DNA of 64,000 nucleotides from Ilex aquifolium (Eukaryota > Streptophyta > Magnoliopsida > Aquifoliales > Aquifoliaceae), in NCBI GenBank assembly GCA_951799425.1, contig OX637397.1:16700064-16764063 (forward strand), given 5' to 3'. The notes under the pieces are model-generated. The model saw only the letters and a program-made list of their open reading frames with translations, ran no database searches and was not told where the DNA came from. A program made the position numbers and the translations under genes. This document shows, piece by piece, positions 38,382-49,783 of the stretch. Every line of letters starts with the position of its first letter. Within the stretch, counting starts at the first letter, position 1.

Positions 38382-38440
38382 CTACGAAATCATCTACGCT
38401 CGTTTTAGTAAATATTATACGAGCATAGATAATTTCGTAG
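38382..38440. repeat. Long hairpin (about 21-bp arms)
   Basis: ctacgaaatcatctacgctcg is followed, after a 17-base spacer, by its near-perfect inverted copy cgagcatagataatttcgtag; two mismatches. It lies just upstream of RINGv exon 2 in the proposed intron. No transposon ends are evident around it. Confidence 0.8.
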
Positions 38441-38492
38441 GGTGTTTGCAAAAAAAAATATTAAGGTTTTTTTCATTCGATTATATATAATT

Positions 38493-39030
38493 CAATTTAG
38501 ATGAGACTGGATAATCAATTCGAATTCAACTAATACTAACGGTAATAATTGATCTACAACTCTAATCTACCACAATTATATTATGTTTGGATTAATATCT
38601 TCTTTGGATGAAAGATTAATACATGGTATTTTTTTAAAAAGACAAAAGCATCTTTACATCAATGCATGACTCTCTCGTCTGCTATGATACTCTAGTCATT
38701 TTTTATATTAATGTCGATTATATCTCATTTAATATCACTTATACATGTGGTGTTTGATGACATTGTAGCATCGGACCGTGCTAAAAAAGTCATTACGAGA
38801 CCAAATCTTGTAATCTGATCCAAATCTGATATTAATTTACAAGCTACTTGATTATTAGTCTAATCACATCCCATCTTTCTATGGCCGGCTATTAGGCAAG
38901 TGAGGCACTCGCTTAGTACCCGCTCACCTAAGTCCCCATTTCCGTACGCTTCATATGATCACTCGCTTAAGTCCCTACGCACCTATGGGCCCCATTTTCC
39001 TACGTTATATAAACAAAGACAAATTTAAAA
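38493..39030 (+). repeat. Repeat X, copy 1
   Basis: An unclassified repeat of about 530 bp found three times in the window in the same orientation (also 49784-50523 and 62543-63067). Markers in order: attcgaattcaactaatact, acatggtatt, gcatgactct, gtgtttgatgacattgtag, gaggcactcgctta. Each copy is followed at once by sequence of the Mutator-like family, so X may be part of a larger composite element. Confidence 0.8.
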
Positions 39031-39732
39031 GGGAGAATTACACTCAAACTCTTTAAAGTTTGTAACTTAATCACTCAGATTTCCTGATATTTAAAATATT
39101 ACACAAAAATTTCCTAAAATTTGTATACGCGTAACACTTAGACCCCTATCGTCAATGTCCATTAATATTTTCGTTAGTCAATTACACTCAAATCCCCTGA
39201 AGTTTGTAAATGTGTAATACTTAGGCCCTCAAGTTTAAAATATTATACTTAGACCAAAAATACTCCAATAAAAAATAGAATATTAAATATTTTAAATTTT
39301 ACAACTAAAATTTATGTTCTATTAAGATGTTTATTGAAATAAAATCAAAAATAAAAAACTAATTTTTTCTTAAAAAATCATAAATAGTATACAATTGTAT
39401 TATCTATTTGAATTTAATTTGGTCGTTTAAATGATCAAATTAAACTAGCAAATTACTCTAATTAAACTAATAAAATTGATCTAATTTGTTGAAATAATAG
39501 TGTGATTTCATTAGAACCACAAGATTAACACAAATTTTCGATTTTTTATGGGAATCATAATTAATTCAATAATTGTAGTAAATTAGGTTAAAAAATTAGA
39601 TTAATAAGTTAGGTCCCACCATCTTTGCTCATCATTTTTACTAGTCTTTTGTCCATCTCTTGGATACTTTTCTTTCTCTCTTACTTACATATCTTATTTT
39701 TCCAGTTTCCCAATTTTTCTCTCACTTAAATA
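39031..39732 (+). mobile_element. Mutator-like element, left part
   Basis: Begins ggagaattacactcaaactc and carries the staggered phrases tttagacccct and ccgttag-like of the family seen complete at 47644-48502. The long-LTR element copy B begins at 39733, so only the left portion lies here; its continuation may be among the sequence at 47218 onward. Confidence 0.55.
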
Positions 39733-42230
39733 TGTGAGATCCCGTGTTTCATATAAATATAAATTATATTAACCTGTTAGTATTTTCACAATGATTAAAA
39801 CGATGAGAGCAACTTTGAATCGTTATTAAAGGTATGTCCGCGTAAGTTTGAGTTACGGTCGCATTGACTTTCGGGTCAAATTTAATTTTGAGGTGTTTAA
39901 GGTTGATAAGGGTAATTAAGTAAAATTATTAATTTTTTTTATGTCAAAATAACATTACCATTGAATCTTGGAGGTCAAGAAAAATTGGGATAGACGTTTA
40001 CCTCATATGGGGATTCGGATGAGTAAAATAATAATTTCGTTGTTTCGGTGTAAATTGACTTTGATTTTGAGATAAATCATAAGACTAAATGTTTTTAGAT
40101 TAAAATAACATTAAAAATAAATCCAAAACGTCGAAAAACCTTAAGGTAGTCATAGAGATCAAGTTGGATATGTTTAGGGGCAAAATTATAATTTTGGACA
40201 AAATACATTTTTTGGCATGAACAATATTTTTTGACGGGAATTGCTGGGTTTAAAATATCAAATTCAGCCTATTTCTCTCATTTTTCTCATATCTCTTACC
40301 CAAAACTCCTTCACCCACCTTAGAATTAGAGAGAGAAAGAGAGAAGAAGATAAAAGAAGGGCTCTATGGCTTGGGCTTGGGCTTGGCTTGAGAATCTTGG
40401 AGATTAAGCTTGAAATTCTTGATTCTTAGGTGGGGTTTTCCTCTATCTTGCATTTACATTGTGCTTCTCATGTGTTTTCTTTAGCTAAATCTTACTATGT
40501 GTTTGATGGTAAAATACTTGTTATAAACATTGATTTAGTGTTGAGTATGTCATGCATGCCATGAATTGTGAACCCACATGCATAAAAATGATTTTAGTAT
40601 TATGGGTTTGAAACTCTAGTTTGATTTTAGTTATGGGTATTTGATTAAACCTATGATTTGGGGGTTTTGAAGTATGTTATGATCTTGTACATAATATATA
40701 TGACTTATTCTCTTGGAAATAGAAATGATTTTTGTGTTGTGGGTTTGAAATCCTAGTTTGATATTAGTTATGAGTATTTGATTAAACTTATGATTTGGGG
40801 GTTTTGAAGTACACCATGATTTTGTACATAATATATATAACTTATTCTCTTGGAAATTGTTATGTTGCTTTGGAAAATGCAAATTTTGAGATTTGAGCCT
40901 ACTACATGTTTGATAAAATGTCAAGATTATGACATGTATTTTCAAAAGGATTTATGGATATAGAAAATAATGATTTTTGGAAAATGTATACTCGATACTG
41001 ACAGGCAGAGGGTTAGTAGACGGTTGGGGCCTTGCCAAGGCGACTACTAGTCCTAAAGGAGATTGGTTAGTGGTTTTCGGTGATGGCCTATGTGGCATTA
41101 CAAGTTGTGCCCTACACATTTCCCTTGAAAAGCAATAAGGGCAATGAGACCCTAGGGTGCAAGACCCAAAAGGTTCATCGGGGATGGTTCATGCGTGAAC
41201 CGGTGTGATTGATTATATTGTCTGTATACGAGGCATGCATATATTTGCTATGATGGTTTGACTTAAAATGTATAAACATTTAATTTGTACATTGTATATT
41301 TCTAATGATGATGTGTTGAGAGATTTTTATAAATACTCTACTTATTAGCTTATTCCTATATTAAATTATTGAAAGTTGTCATTTCTTATTCGTATGGTTT
41401 GTAAAATGTTGATATTTAAAACTTTGTAAATGCTTGAGAAAAGGATTATCTTACTGAGCGTGTGGTTGCTCACCTCTATCATTTAACATTTTTAGCTATC
41501 TATACTATAGATAGAACCCAATTTGAATCCATTTTTACTTCAAAATTTAATCTAATTTTAATTTATTTGGGAAAGCACAAGGACGGCTCAGATTTATTCT
41601 ACTTTTAATTTAATGGCCTAGATTTCATCTCCATTATTCCAAGTTAATCCAAAGGCTGACAATGCAGTCCACACAAAAAACTTATCCCGCCCAAACCTTT
41701 TCTCTGTCAGACACAACTCCCCAAGGGCCCAACGTCTCTCTTCTTCTTCTCTCTGTCCGTCTCCTCCTTTGCGACCTCTCTCTTCCCTCTCAACCTTCAC
41801 CGGCCACCCCATCGGCCCAGGCAAGCTCTCCTCTCTCTTTCTCACCTCCCTCTCTACACACGGCACATGTTAATCTAGGGTTTTGAATTGGGTGTTAATT
41901 TAGGGTATTGAAATTGGGTGTAAATTCATCTCCCCTTACTTTCTGTTTTCCTCCATCTCTTTTGTCTCCACCGCCTCTGCCACACCATGTCATTGCCCAT
42001 AGCCGAATTAGCACTAATTTTCTATTTAACTCGGATCAGTGTGTGTTCTTTGTTTTGTTTCTTGGTGGACTGTTAATCTACAAAGTTAAAAATCAATCAT
42101 TTACCCTTTTGGTTTCTAAATCCTTCACATACTTCCACCGACTTGGAGATTTTATTCTGCTTTTGTAATTTTTTTTTCTGGGATTTTTCTGCTGTTGAAT
42201 GGGAGTTAATTTTCTGGGAAAATCGTGGCC

Positions 42231-42295
42231 ATGAGAAAGTCGTTCAAGGATTCTCTTAAAGCTTTCGAAGCTGATATTCAGCTTGCCAATACTCT
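42231..42295 (+). pseudogene. AIRP2-like RING E3 ligase, captured first exon
   Basis: The ATG at 42231 opens MRKSFKDSLKAFEADIQLAN, two more codons, and a splice donor (CT|GTAAAT at 42295/42296). This is the N-terminus of plant AIRP2-type RING E3 ubiquitin ligases (usual form MRKSFKDSLKALEADIQ...), which act in abscisic-acid responses. The preceding 350-500 bp look like its leader, with pyrimidine-rich tracts and a possible promoter. Only this exon is seen; the RING domain is absent. Unspliced, the frame stops at TAA right after the donor. Confidence 0.82.
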
Positions 42296-42819
42296 GTAAA
42301 TCTCTCTCTCTCTCTCTGATTTTTTTCCCTCTGTTTTTTCTATCTCTGAATTGAATGTTGTTGTAAAGCTTTATTATCCTTGCTTCTTTTTTTTTTTTCC
42401 GGCTTTGTTTTGGACTGATGATCATGCAAAATTAGTTACCAGTACTTTCTAAATCTACCTCTTTGTCTCTGATTTTTTTATTTTTTTTTATCTATGATCG
42501 AAAGTTGTTGTGAAGTTTTGTCATTAATTTTTTTGTGCTTTGTTTGACTCAGAATCATGAGAAATCTGTTGGGGAGCTCTTATTCTATGCCGTTTTAAAT
42601 TCCATAATATTTGTATATGCATTAATTCATGTGATTGGGGAGTATAAATGCCTAACAGATGAGACTCTCAACCTTTCACTTATTATAAACGATGTTTTAT
42701 AAACTTACCAGGATTGCAAGTTTTTTTGGGAAAGCACACTTTAGGATGGGTTTGATCTAAGAAGCACACTTTTTGTTTTAGTACTTTTTTTTACAATATA
42801 AAGATTACAGTTATTGTTA

Positions 42820-43171
42820 ATGGCTTCTGGAAGAAAAGAGACAAAACCAACAACCATTGAAGAAGGTCACAGCCACAAAGCAGTTTAGAGAGAATTATTA
42901 CAAAGAGCAAATGAAAAACTTGCAGGAGAGGAAAAAGTAGTATGGCATATGTCTGTGGTATTTTGATGGGGTTTTAGATTTGAATTGTCGTTACTTTTTT
43001 TTTTTATCAAGAAAAGAATTGTGGTTACTTCAATATGAGCAAATATGTGATTTCACTTTATGATTTTTTGTAAAATTTGCTAGAGAAGAAGTTGGCTTAT
43101 GCTGATGTGTCTGAGGAAGATCAAAACAACCTATTAAAGTTCTTAGAGGAGGAGGCACAAAATGAGTTATG
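42820..43171 (+). other. Coding-like pieces of unknown gene in Helitron
   Basis: Two short stretches look exonic: MASGRKETKPTTIEEGHSHK near 42820 (closed by a stop, then an open run with RELLQRANEKLAGEEKVV), and EKKLAYADVSEEDQNNLL followed by KFLEEEAQNEL near 43082-43171. A third, EEDSSSTSTT and stop, follows an acceptor near 43826. They may be exons of one captured gene. I recognise no family. Confidence 0.35.
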
Positions 43172-45330
43172 ATGATTTTGGATTATTGACAACGATAGGA
43201 AATGGTGCACTTAAAAAGGTAAACACCTTTTTCTTTACTGTATTGACGATTATGTTTGCCCAGGTGTTTAGTAGTCATTTGTTTTTAATTTATTCATACC
43301 ATTAGCTGCTTGAGTTCATTCTTGAAATGAGATTATTGCGTTAATGTTGTGCTTGAATTCAGATAGTGGTAATTAAGTTGATTAGAGAGGGGAAAGAGTT
43401 ATGTTAAACTGATCGTCATGTCTTCAAAATATATATTCTTAATTGCTCTTGCATGGGCAATTAGTGATGCATCTATAACTTACAAAATTGTGTAACTTCA
43501 ACATTAATTAACATCCTCTTTCAACCAAACACTGGGTGAATTACTTAGTAATGATCTACTGTTTATGGGTGTGTCGGCGGTTTTGTTGATGGATGGTGAT
43601 GTTGTTGGTGGTGGTTTTCTATTGTGTGCATTGCCTATTGGATAGTTTGGTAAAGTTCAAATGGCGGGTTGAATTTGTTGGTGCTATGAATTAAACCGAA
43701 GTGGTGGTTTTCTATTATGAATATCTTGCTGCTATGAATTCAATTCATGTCACTCCACACGTTTAACCCACTACCTCTAATCTATTTGTTTCTAACAAAG
43801 TTCAATTTGTACCTTTTTGTTGTAGGAGGAAGATTCCTCCTCTACATCTACTACTTAGCCTTGGATGGAGGTTGGTACTTAGGACATCCCAAACCAACAA
43901 GATATTCCAAGTAATCTTGAATTACTTGGTTGGTTCGCCGTCCGCGACTGACCCTTATGGTTTAAATCAAGTTCTTTAATTTAACATTGATTTTGTGTAT
44001 TGATTCTCACAATTTCAAGGTTTGTGAAGGTCGCACAATAATTTTTTTTTCTGTTATCCTTCATTTGATACGATATGATATTGGAGATTACTGTATTGAT
44101 TAATTGATGGGACCTAGAAGTTTTCATGTTTATGATGATATATATAATGAAAAGTGAATTGTGTTAGGTCAATGATATTGCTTTGTTCATTGCGTTCCTT
44201 GGCAACATAACTGAACTATTAGTTATAATATTTTGGTTTCTCTTTTTTATTTTTTTTTAATGTATTAGGATTTTCTTTTTTTAGAAACTTTTAGGTTTCG
44301 ATTAGAAAGTATGTAAATTGTGTATACAAGTTGACATTTTCATAAGTTTTAGAGGAGATTTGCTATTTTTTTTTTTTTTTGCACAAAGAAATTTATTTGG
44401 CCTCCTAAATGAATTATGTGTGTCACTTTACTCTTGGGAATACTATTTTTTTTCCTTCAAATTATCGACTTTTTTTGTTACACCGTACCTTGAGACAGCT
44501 TCCACCTTCAATATTCAACACATCTGCCTACCAAAACAATTTGTTTGATGCTTGGGTTTGGATCGACTCCTTTAATAGATATAGCACAAATTTATGGGAG
44601 GGACTTCAAATGTCTATTGTTCTCCAAGAAATAATTGAATAAACAATAATAATCAAAGAATAATTTCAAAATTATCATCAATACGTGAATTAAATGTTAA
44701 TCCAAGTATCGAAATTTCAAAAGATTTAAAATCAAGAATGGTCAAGAAACTAACCAATGGTGCATTCTGTGTGTGTGTGTTTTAAAAGTAGCCAAGGATT
44801 TGGTTTGAGCTTTACCTAAAAGTGTCTTTAGGCAATGTAGTATTTTTCGAATTTTAATTTAGTTTTTCGTTACATCGTGCCTTCAGGCACGGACAATTAC
44901 TAGTAGACATATATTGGTGGACTGCATAGTGGGAGTATCGAGACAGAAGATAGTTGTTATAATTTTTATATATTTAGTTAGAGCATGTAAAGAACAGTGT
45001 ACGATGATTTGTATTATTGAGGATTTGTAAGTGATTTATATCTTGGTTATTTTGAGGGAATATGTATAGATTGAGACTTTTTAAATTGTTTACTTATAAA
45101 GATTTTAGATATTCTATATATTATGTACATGACGAAAAATTTGGATAATTAGATTATAACCCTGGCTTGGGAGGACTTCGTGGGCCTCCATTTGCCACCC
45201 TGGTATTGAACGGTAATAACTTATTTGTGGATATCATGAGAAGAGATATATATGATTGATATGATGCGAATGACTAGTTAGGTATAATTATTATGCTTAA
45301 TGCTCCCACATGTAGCTCTCACTAATTATC

Positions 45331-45444
45331 TTTTTTTTTTTTTTTTTTTTGGATGGGGAGGGGGGAAGGGTGTTTGAACCCTTGACCTCAAGAAGACAAA
45401 GCTTTCACAAGGTAAGGTGTACCATTGGACCAAAACCCATTGGT
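45331..45444 (-). mobile_element. tRNA-derived SINE in copy B LTR
   Basis: On the minus strand: ttggtccaatggtac (A-box region), caagggttcaaac (B box), a C-rich tail and a long A run. Flanking copies tctcactaattatc (45317-45330) and tctcaccaattatc (45445-45458) form a 14-bp target duplication with one difference, and the empty site is visible in copy A near 26433. Same family as 53210-53333 and 63751-63865. Confidence 0.85.
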
Positions 45445-47643
45445 TCTCACCAATTATCTGAATGCCCGATTTTCAAAGGAAACTTTGCCAAAATTTTCTA
45501 AAAAAATGACTTATTTAAATTAAAGAGATACTTTTCTAGATGTTTTTACAACAAACCGGCATTTGTTTTTGGAATAAACAAAGTATTTTTTTTAATCACG
45601 CTTTTGTGAAATTTGGGGCGTGACAAATTGGTATCAGAACTTAGGGATTAGGTCTTACATAAGAGCTATAGGAAAATGGGTGCACCAATATTGGAGATAG
45701 TTAGGAGACGTGTGAGATGACAAATAATTTATTTTTGTGTTATGAGTTTTGGATATCATAGAGAGTATTAGTGTATTTTGACTGACAATGTATGAAAGTA
45801 AAAGGCTTCAAGGTATGACGATTTGTGATGTTATAACTTTTTTTGGTTATGTGAATTTTCATTATTTTGTCTGGCCCTTAATTGCTTTAATTTGTGAAGT
45901 CAATGATGTGTGGTAATTTAGTTTTGTTGCTTGGAGATAAGGTCAACTATGACATCATTTATATAATTTTGGTTAGGTATAGTTATTGAAATTGACAGAG
46001 CGGTTAAGTATTGTAGAAAGTTTGAAAATTTTGGTTTTATGGTGAAAACTTTGAGTTGGATATGTCTTCCATTAGGGTGACTAAGAGACTATAAAATAGT
46101 ACAATGTTCAAATACAATCAATTGGAGGGGCATTATACAATGAATAAGTACTTGTATCGATTTTGGAATAAGAGTCCAAATTGTGATTTTGCTTCTGAGT
46201 GGATTGGAGGTTGTTTTATGACCATTTATTTGAGGTTATCAATAGTGGTCTGGAATTAGTATGGATAGTTGGCTAGTGTTGCTTTGGGTAAAAATTAAAT
46301 GTTAAGTGATGATTTAATTTTTGTACAATTGGGTTATAAGAATTATTCAGAAAGAGTATGATTGGAAGATCGTGGTGCAATAATTAATGAATTATATTAG
46401 ATGGCTTTGCTTGAAGATTGATTGAGAATGACATGGTAAGCTTTTGAAATGAAAGAAATATGGAGCAAAGAAATTAGTAATGACATGAAAAAGTAGGAGG
46501 GATTAGACTACGTGTGAGCGTTATAGGACAATAACTCTCTAAAGTACATGGAATGTGTTATCTTTGGGGACGGAGCGTGAACTAGTTTGATTCTTATGTG
46601 ATTGTATTTTGTGGTGCTTATAGTTCATTATACTTAGACCATCTAAAGGTAGTGATAATCGGGAATCCCTTGGGTTGAGTGTGGGGTTTATAGTGAAGTT
46701 GTACTCATAGACTTTAAATGAAAAATGAGATCAAGGGTATGGACTAAAATTTTGAAGTCTCGTGCCATGGAAACCTACAAAATTTAATAAATTTTTTGGA
46801 CTGTGGAGCATAGATGTTCAAAAATTTGAGATCATTTATATTGAGTAACTAATAAAACAATGATGATGTTCAATATTCGGCATAAACTCTTATCGTGGTG
46901 TGAGATCTTTTAATGTCTTTAAAAGTTATATATTGTAGAAACATGAAAGTTTATCTCTTGATCTTTTCAATCCATCATTAGGTTTGATCTTGACAGGTCG
47001 GAGTAGAGAATTGTTGGTATTGAAGATCATAATTTTTTTTTTAAAAATCTTTGCAATTGGTTATGATGTTAAAAAGATTTAATATAGTAGATCAATATAG
47101 AAAATTACACATGGTGGTTTTGATATTAATAGAGTAATGGTTAATTAAGTTTTGATCAAAGTATGGGATTATTTTATTAGCCAGTTAATGGTTGTCGTCT
47201 CGAAGATCATGAGAAATTATAACCTTTAGATTAATACAAATTTTTTATGTTTGATAGTACTTACAATTAATTAAATAATTACAATAAATTAGGTCAAAAA
47301 ATTAGATTAATAAATTATTTCGCAACAACTTTGCTCATCATTTTTACAAGTCTTTTTTCCATCTCTTCGATACTCTTCTCTGTCTCTTACTTACATATCT
47401 CATTCATTCTGTTTCCTGTTTCCTGTTTCCTGTTTCCCAATTTTTCTCTCTCTTAAGTATAACCAGAATTTTATATCTAATTTTACAATAAATTCAAAAT
47501 GTGAATCGTCCTATATTTTTTAAATAAAAAATCACGAGACTCTATTATATCTAATTCAATCCGAGTTCCAATAACTACAGCCTATTCACATAATTTGATT
47601 TTCTTCAACTTTATATTTATGTTAATTTTGATCATAATATAAT

Positions 47644-48502
47644 GGGAAAAATATACCTAAGCTCCCTGAAGTTTATCATTTAATCACTTAGACCCCTAAT
47701 ATTTAAAATATTACACACTTAGATATTTACCGTCAATGTTTGTTAGTATATCCGTTAATAAATTATATGCAGATCCTCTAAAATTTATAGATGTGTGACA
47801 CTTAGACATCTTAAGTTTAAAATATTACACTTAGACCTCTTATTAGTTATGGAACTAATAGAATCTATTAAACAACAAATTACTCCAAATAAAGATAGAA
47901 AATATGGTGTTCATTACAGTTTGACATTTTGTTTGATTTTTTTAGTTTTATTCCAATAGAGAGTATAATTATATACAAATGAGTGTCGAATTGAATTATT
48001 TGATGTATTTATACTAATTACTATTTTTTCTTTAAAAAATTAGAATTTTATTTGATTTTTATGTCAATAGATGATATAATGGAACATACTACTGTGTTAT
48101 TCAGGCTTATTTCATATATTCGTACTTGATGATAAAAAAATTGGCATCAACAATACTAATTATGATTTTTTTTAAGAAAAAATTTGAATTTGAATTTTTG
48201 ATTTTATTTTAATACATGCCGTAATAGAATATAAATTTTGGTTATAAAATTTAAAATATTTGATATTTTATTTTTAATTGGAATATTTTTGGTCTAAGTG
48301 TAATATTTTAAATTTAAGGAGTTTAAGTATTATATGATTCAAATTTTAGGGGTCTGAATTTAATTTACTAACGGATATTAATGGCAGGAGTCTAGGTGTT
48401 ACGCGCATGTAAACTTCAGAGGGTTTGTGTGTAATATTTTAAATATTAAAGAGTCTAGGTGATTAAATGACAAATCTCAAAGAGCCTAGGTGTAATTTTC
48501 CC
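47644..48502. mobile_element. Mutator-like (MULE) non-autonomous element, complete
   Basis: Begins gggaaaaatatacctaag, ends cctaggtgtaattttccc, with inverted terminal repeats of roughly 200 bp, and is flanked by a perfect 9-bp target duplication TAATATAAT (47635-47643 and 48503-48511). These are Mutator hallmarks. The 860-bp body encodes nothing. A duplicated copy is at 50973-51883. Confidence 0.88.
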
Positions 48503-48903
48503 TAATATAATTGTTTGCATAAAAGATTCGTTCTGCAAGCACTTTTCATTTCATCTTAAACTTCTTCCTCGGCGGTATTTTGTCTTTTGGCTAAACCGAT
48601 CCCTATGTGCCTTCCCACCTTTTTCTAGTTTGTGATAATTAATGAGTAGAAACAAAAAAAACATAATTAAACCATAGTGAAAACCAACATGTCCATTTCA
48701 GGAGCGACCTGCTTTCCATTTTTCTTTATTCCAAGTGGAACAATACAAAGGGAAAACCATTTTTTATTCCATATAAAGTTTTCATTTTAAATAATCGGGG
48801 TTTCTACTTCATTTAGTTGCATGGCCCAGAACAATAGGACAGAGTATAACATGAATCATACAATGAATTTCAGGATTTATAGGCAGAAAACAAATGAACT
48901 TAC

Positions 48904-48966
48904 ACGAAACTTCCCAGCTCTAGGAGCTGTACGATCCCTAATATCGGCCCAGGCATCTGCATTGCA
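48904..48966 (-). CDS. Exon-like cassette in D1 (21 codons)
   Basis: On the minus strand an AG acceptor (aaaccag) precedes 63 open bases that include NADAWADIRDRTAPRAGKF, followed by a strong donor GTAAGT. Length is a multiple of three and phase 0, so it fits between proposed RINGv exon 1 (49710-49772) and exon 2 (38308). It corresponds in position to 52228-52293 in D2, but the coding interiors differ while the flanks match. No family recognised; the exon status is inference from splice sites and openness. Confidence 0.4.
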
Positions 48967-49127
48967 CTGGTTTGAACGTAAAGAATTATTCTCCAGAATT
49001 TGATTATTGCAATCGGAACTTCAAGCAACAAATATTGGAAATAAATGAATACTTTGGGGACGTAACTTGTATTTTACCCTAAAATAAATGCCTCTTGCTT
49101 AGCAGGTTTTATAAGATTGCTTGAGTC

Positions 49128-49390
49128 ACGGGGTGTTAATCAAGTCGAGTTTTGTGAGCTTGAGTCCGAACTTGTCGAACTCATTTTTTTAAACGAGTCT
49201 AAAAAATTGTTCAAAGATGGCTTGTCTAAAAATGAGCCGAGCCCGAGCCTGAGCCTAAGCCTGCTTAACTCGACTATTTTACATATAAACAAGTCAAGTT
49301 TTGAGAGCTCGAGCAAAGCCTTTTAGGCTCGTTTTTCTAAACGAACCTAAAAAATTCTTCAAACTCATCTTGTTTAGAACACGAGCCATT
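49128..49390. mobile_element. hAT-type non-autonomous repeat
   Basis: Starts cggggtgttaatcaagtcgag and is rich in gagctcg/cgagctt phrases, typical of plant hAT-derived repeats. Its first 150 bp are repeated at 52455-52611 in D2, where the similarity stops at the edge of the coding Helitron region. Confidence 0.5.
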
Positions 49391-49709
49391 AGATTTTTCA
49401 CATTGTGTCCTCAAGGTACTAAAAGTGTTGTAATGTGGCTCTTCCGTTAGTTTATGTTACTTATTTCGTCAATGTCAATGAGGTTTGTTTTGACGGAATT
49501 ACCAACGGAAGTGTTATATTGTAATAATTTTAATACATTGAATGTGTAATATAAAAAATCTCATTTTTGAGAGTAAAAGTTGAAAAAATTTAAATCTGTA
49601 AGGGTATACATACAGATATATAAAGAAAATTTAAACCAGTGAAGAGAAAAGAAATTGAAAATTGAGTCTCAAAAGCGGGGAGAGAGAGAGAGAGAGAGCA
49701 AAAACCAAC

Positions 49710-49772
49710 CTTTTCGGAAGGTCCGCTGACATCATCAATGGTTTTCATAGCAGGCAATGGATTACTTTCCAT
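49710..49772 (-). CDS. Candidate first exon of RINGv gene
   Basis: The minus-strand ATG at 49772 opens ESNPLPAMKTIDDVSGPSEK and closes at a donor (AAAAG|GTTGGT, 49710/49709) in phase 0, matching the phase-0 start of exon 2 at 38308. The result would be a protein of about 140 residues, or 161 with the 48904-48966 cassette. The intervening intron of 11.4 kb would contain copy B, its Helitron and a Mutator-like element. Only about 12 bp separate the ATG from repeat X copy 3, so the original promoter has been displaced or replaced. Linkage to the RINGv exons is inference. Confidence 0.45.
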
Positions 49773-49783
49773 TTTCCTTTCGG

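Larger units (their letters stand above)
41499..44903 (+). mobile_element. Non-autonomous Helitron with captured gene pieces
   Basis: Starts TCTATACTATAG at 41499 and ends CTAG at 44903, between A (41498) and T (44904), the Helitron target rule. A 7-bp-stem hairpin CGTGCCTTCAGGCACG (44876-44891) lies nine bases before CTAG. Comparison with copy A shows the LTR is continuous across the insertion (agcta then tagacatatattgg against agttatgtgcatatattgg), with no target duplication, as expected. Inside: the first exon of an AIRP2-like gene and at least one further coding-like piece. No Rep or helicase. The same hairpin with the same ttacatcg lead-in ends the coding Helitron at 62541. Confidence 0.9.
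39733..47217 (+). mobile_element. Long-LTR retrotransposon, copy B, LARD-like fossil
   Basis: One LTR (39733-45624), starting TGTGAGATCCCG and ending GTGACA, followed by a well-preserved primer-binding site (ttggtatcagaac at 45629-45641) and the first 1.6 kb of the same non-coding interior as copy A. A Helitron (41499-44903) and a SINE (45331-45444) sit inside the LTR; without them the LTR is about 2.37 kb. The 3' part of the element and second LTR are not seen. Fossil, broken. Homology to copy A allows the pre-insertion sequence of both guests to be read. Confidence 0.78.
47225..49290. repeat. Direct duplication, unit D1
   Basis: Matches D2 (50600-52611) in the same orientation over about 2 kb: the phrases aattaggtcaaaaaattagatt, the Mutator-like element, aacttcttcctcggcgg, cagcttgctttcc-like text and gcttgagtcacggggtgtta appear in both in order. 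Similarity is high, around 90 percent or better by eye, except in one short cassette near 48904-48966. Repeat X copy 3 lies between the two units. Confidence 0.85.

Noticed and set aside
49117-49326. Open frame with repeated Ser-Glu-Leu text
   Set aside because: It is the translation of a hAT-type repeat rich in gagctcg phrases, not a gene.
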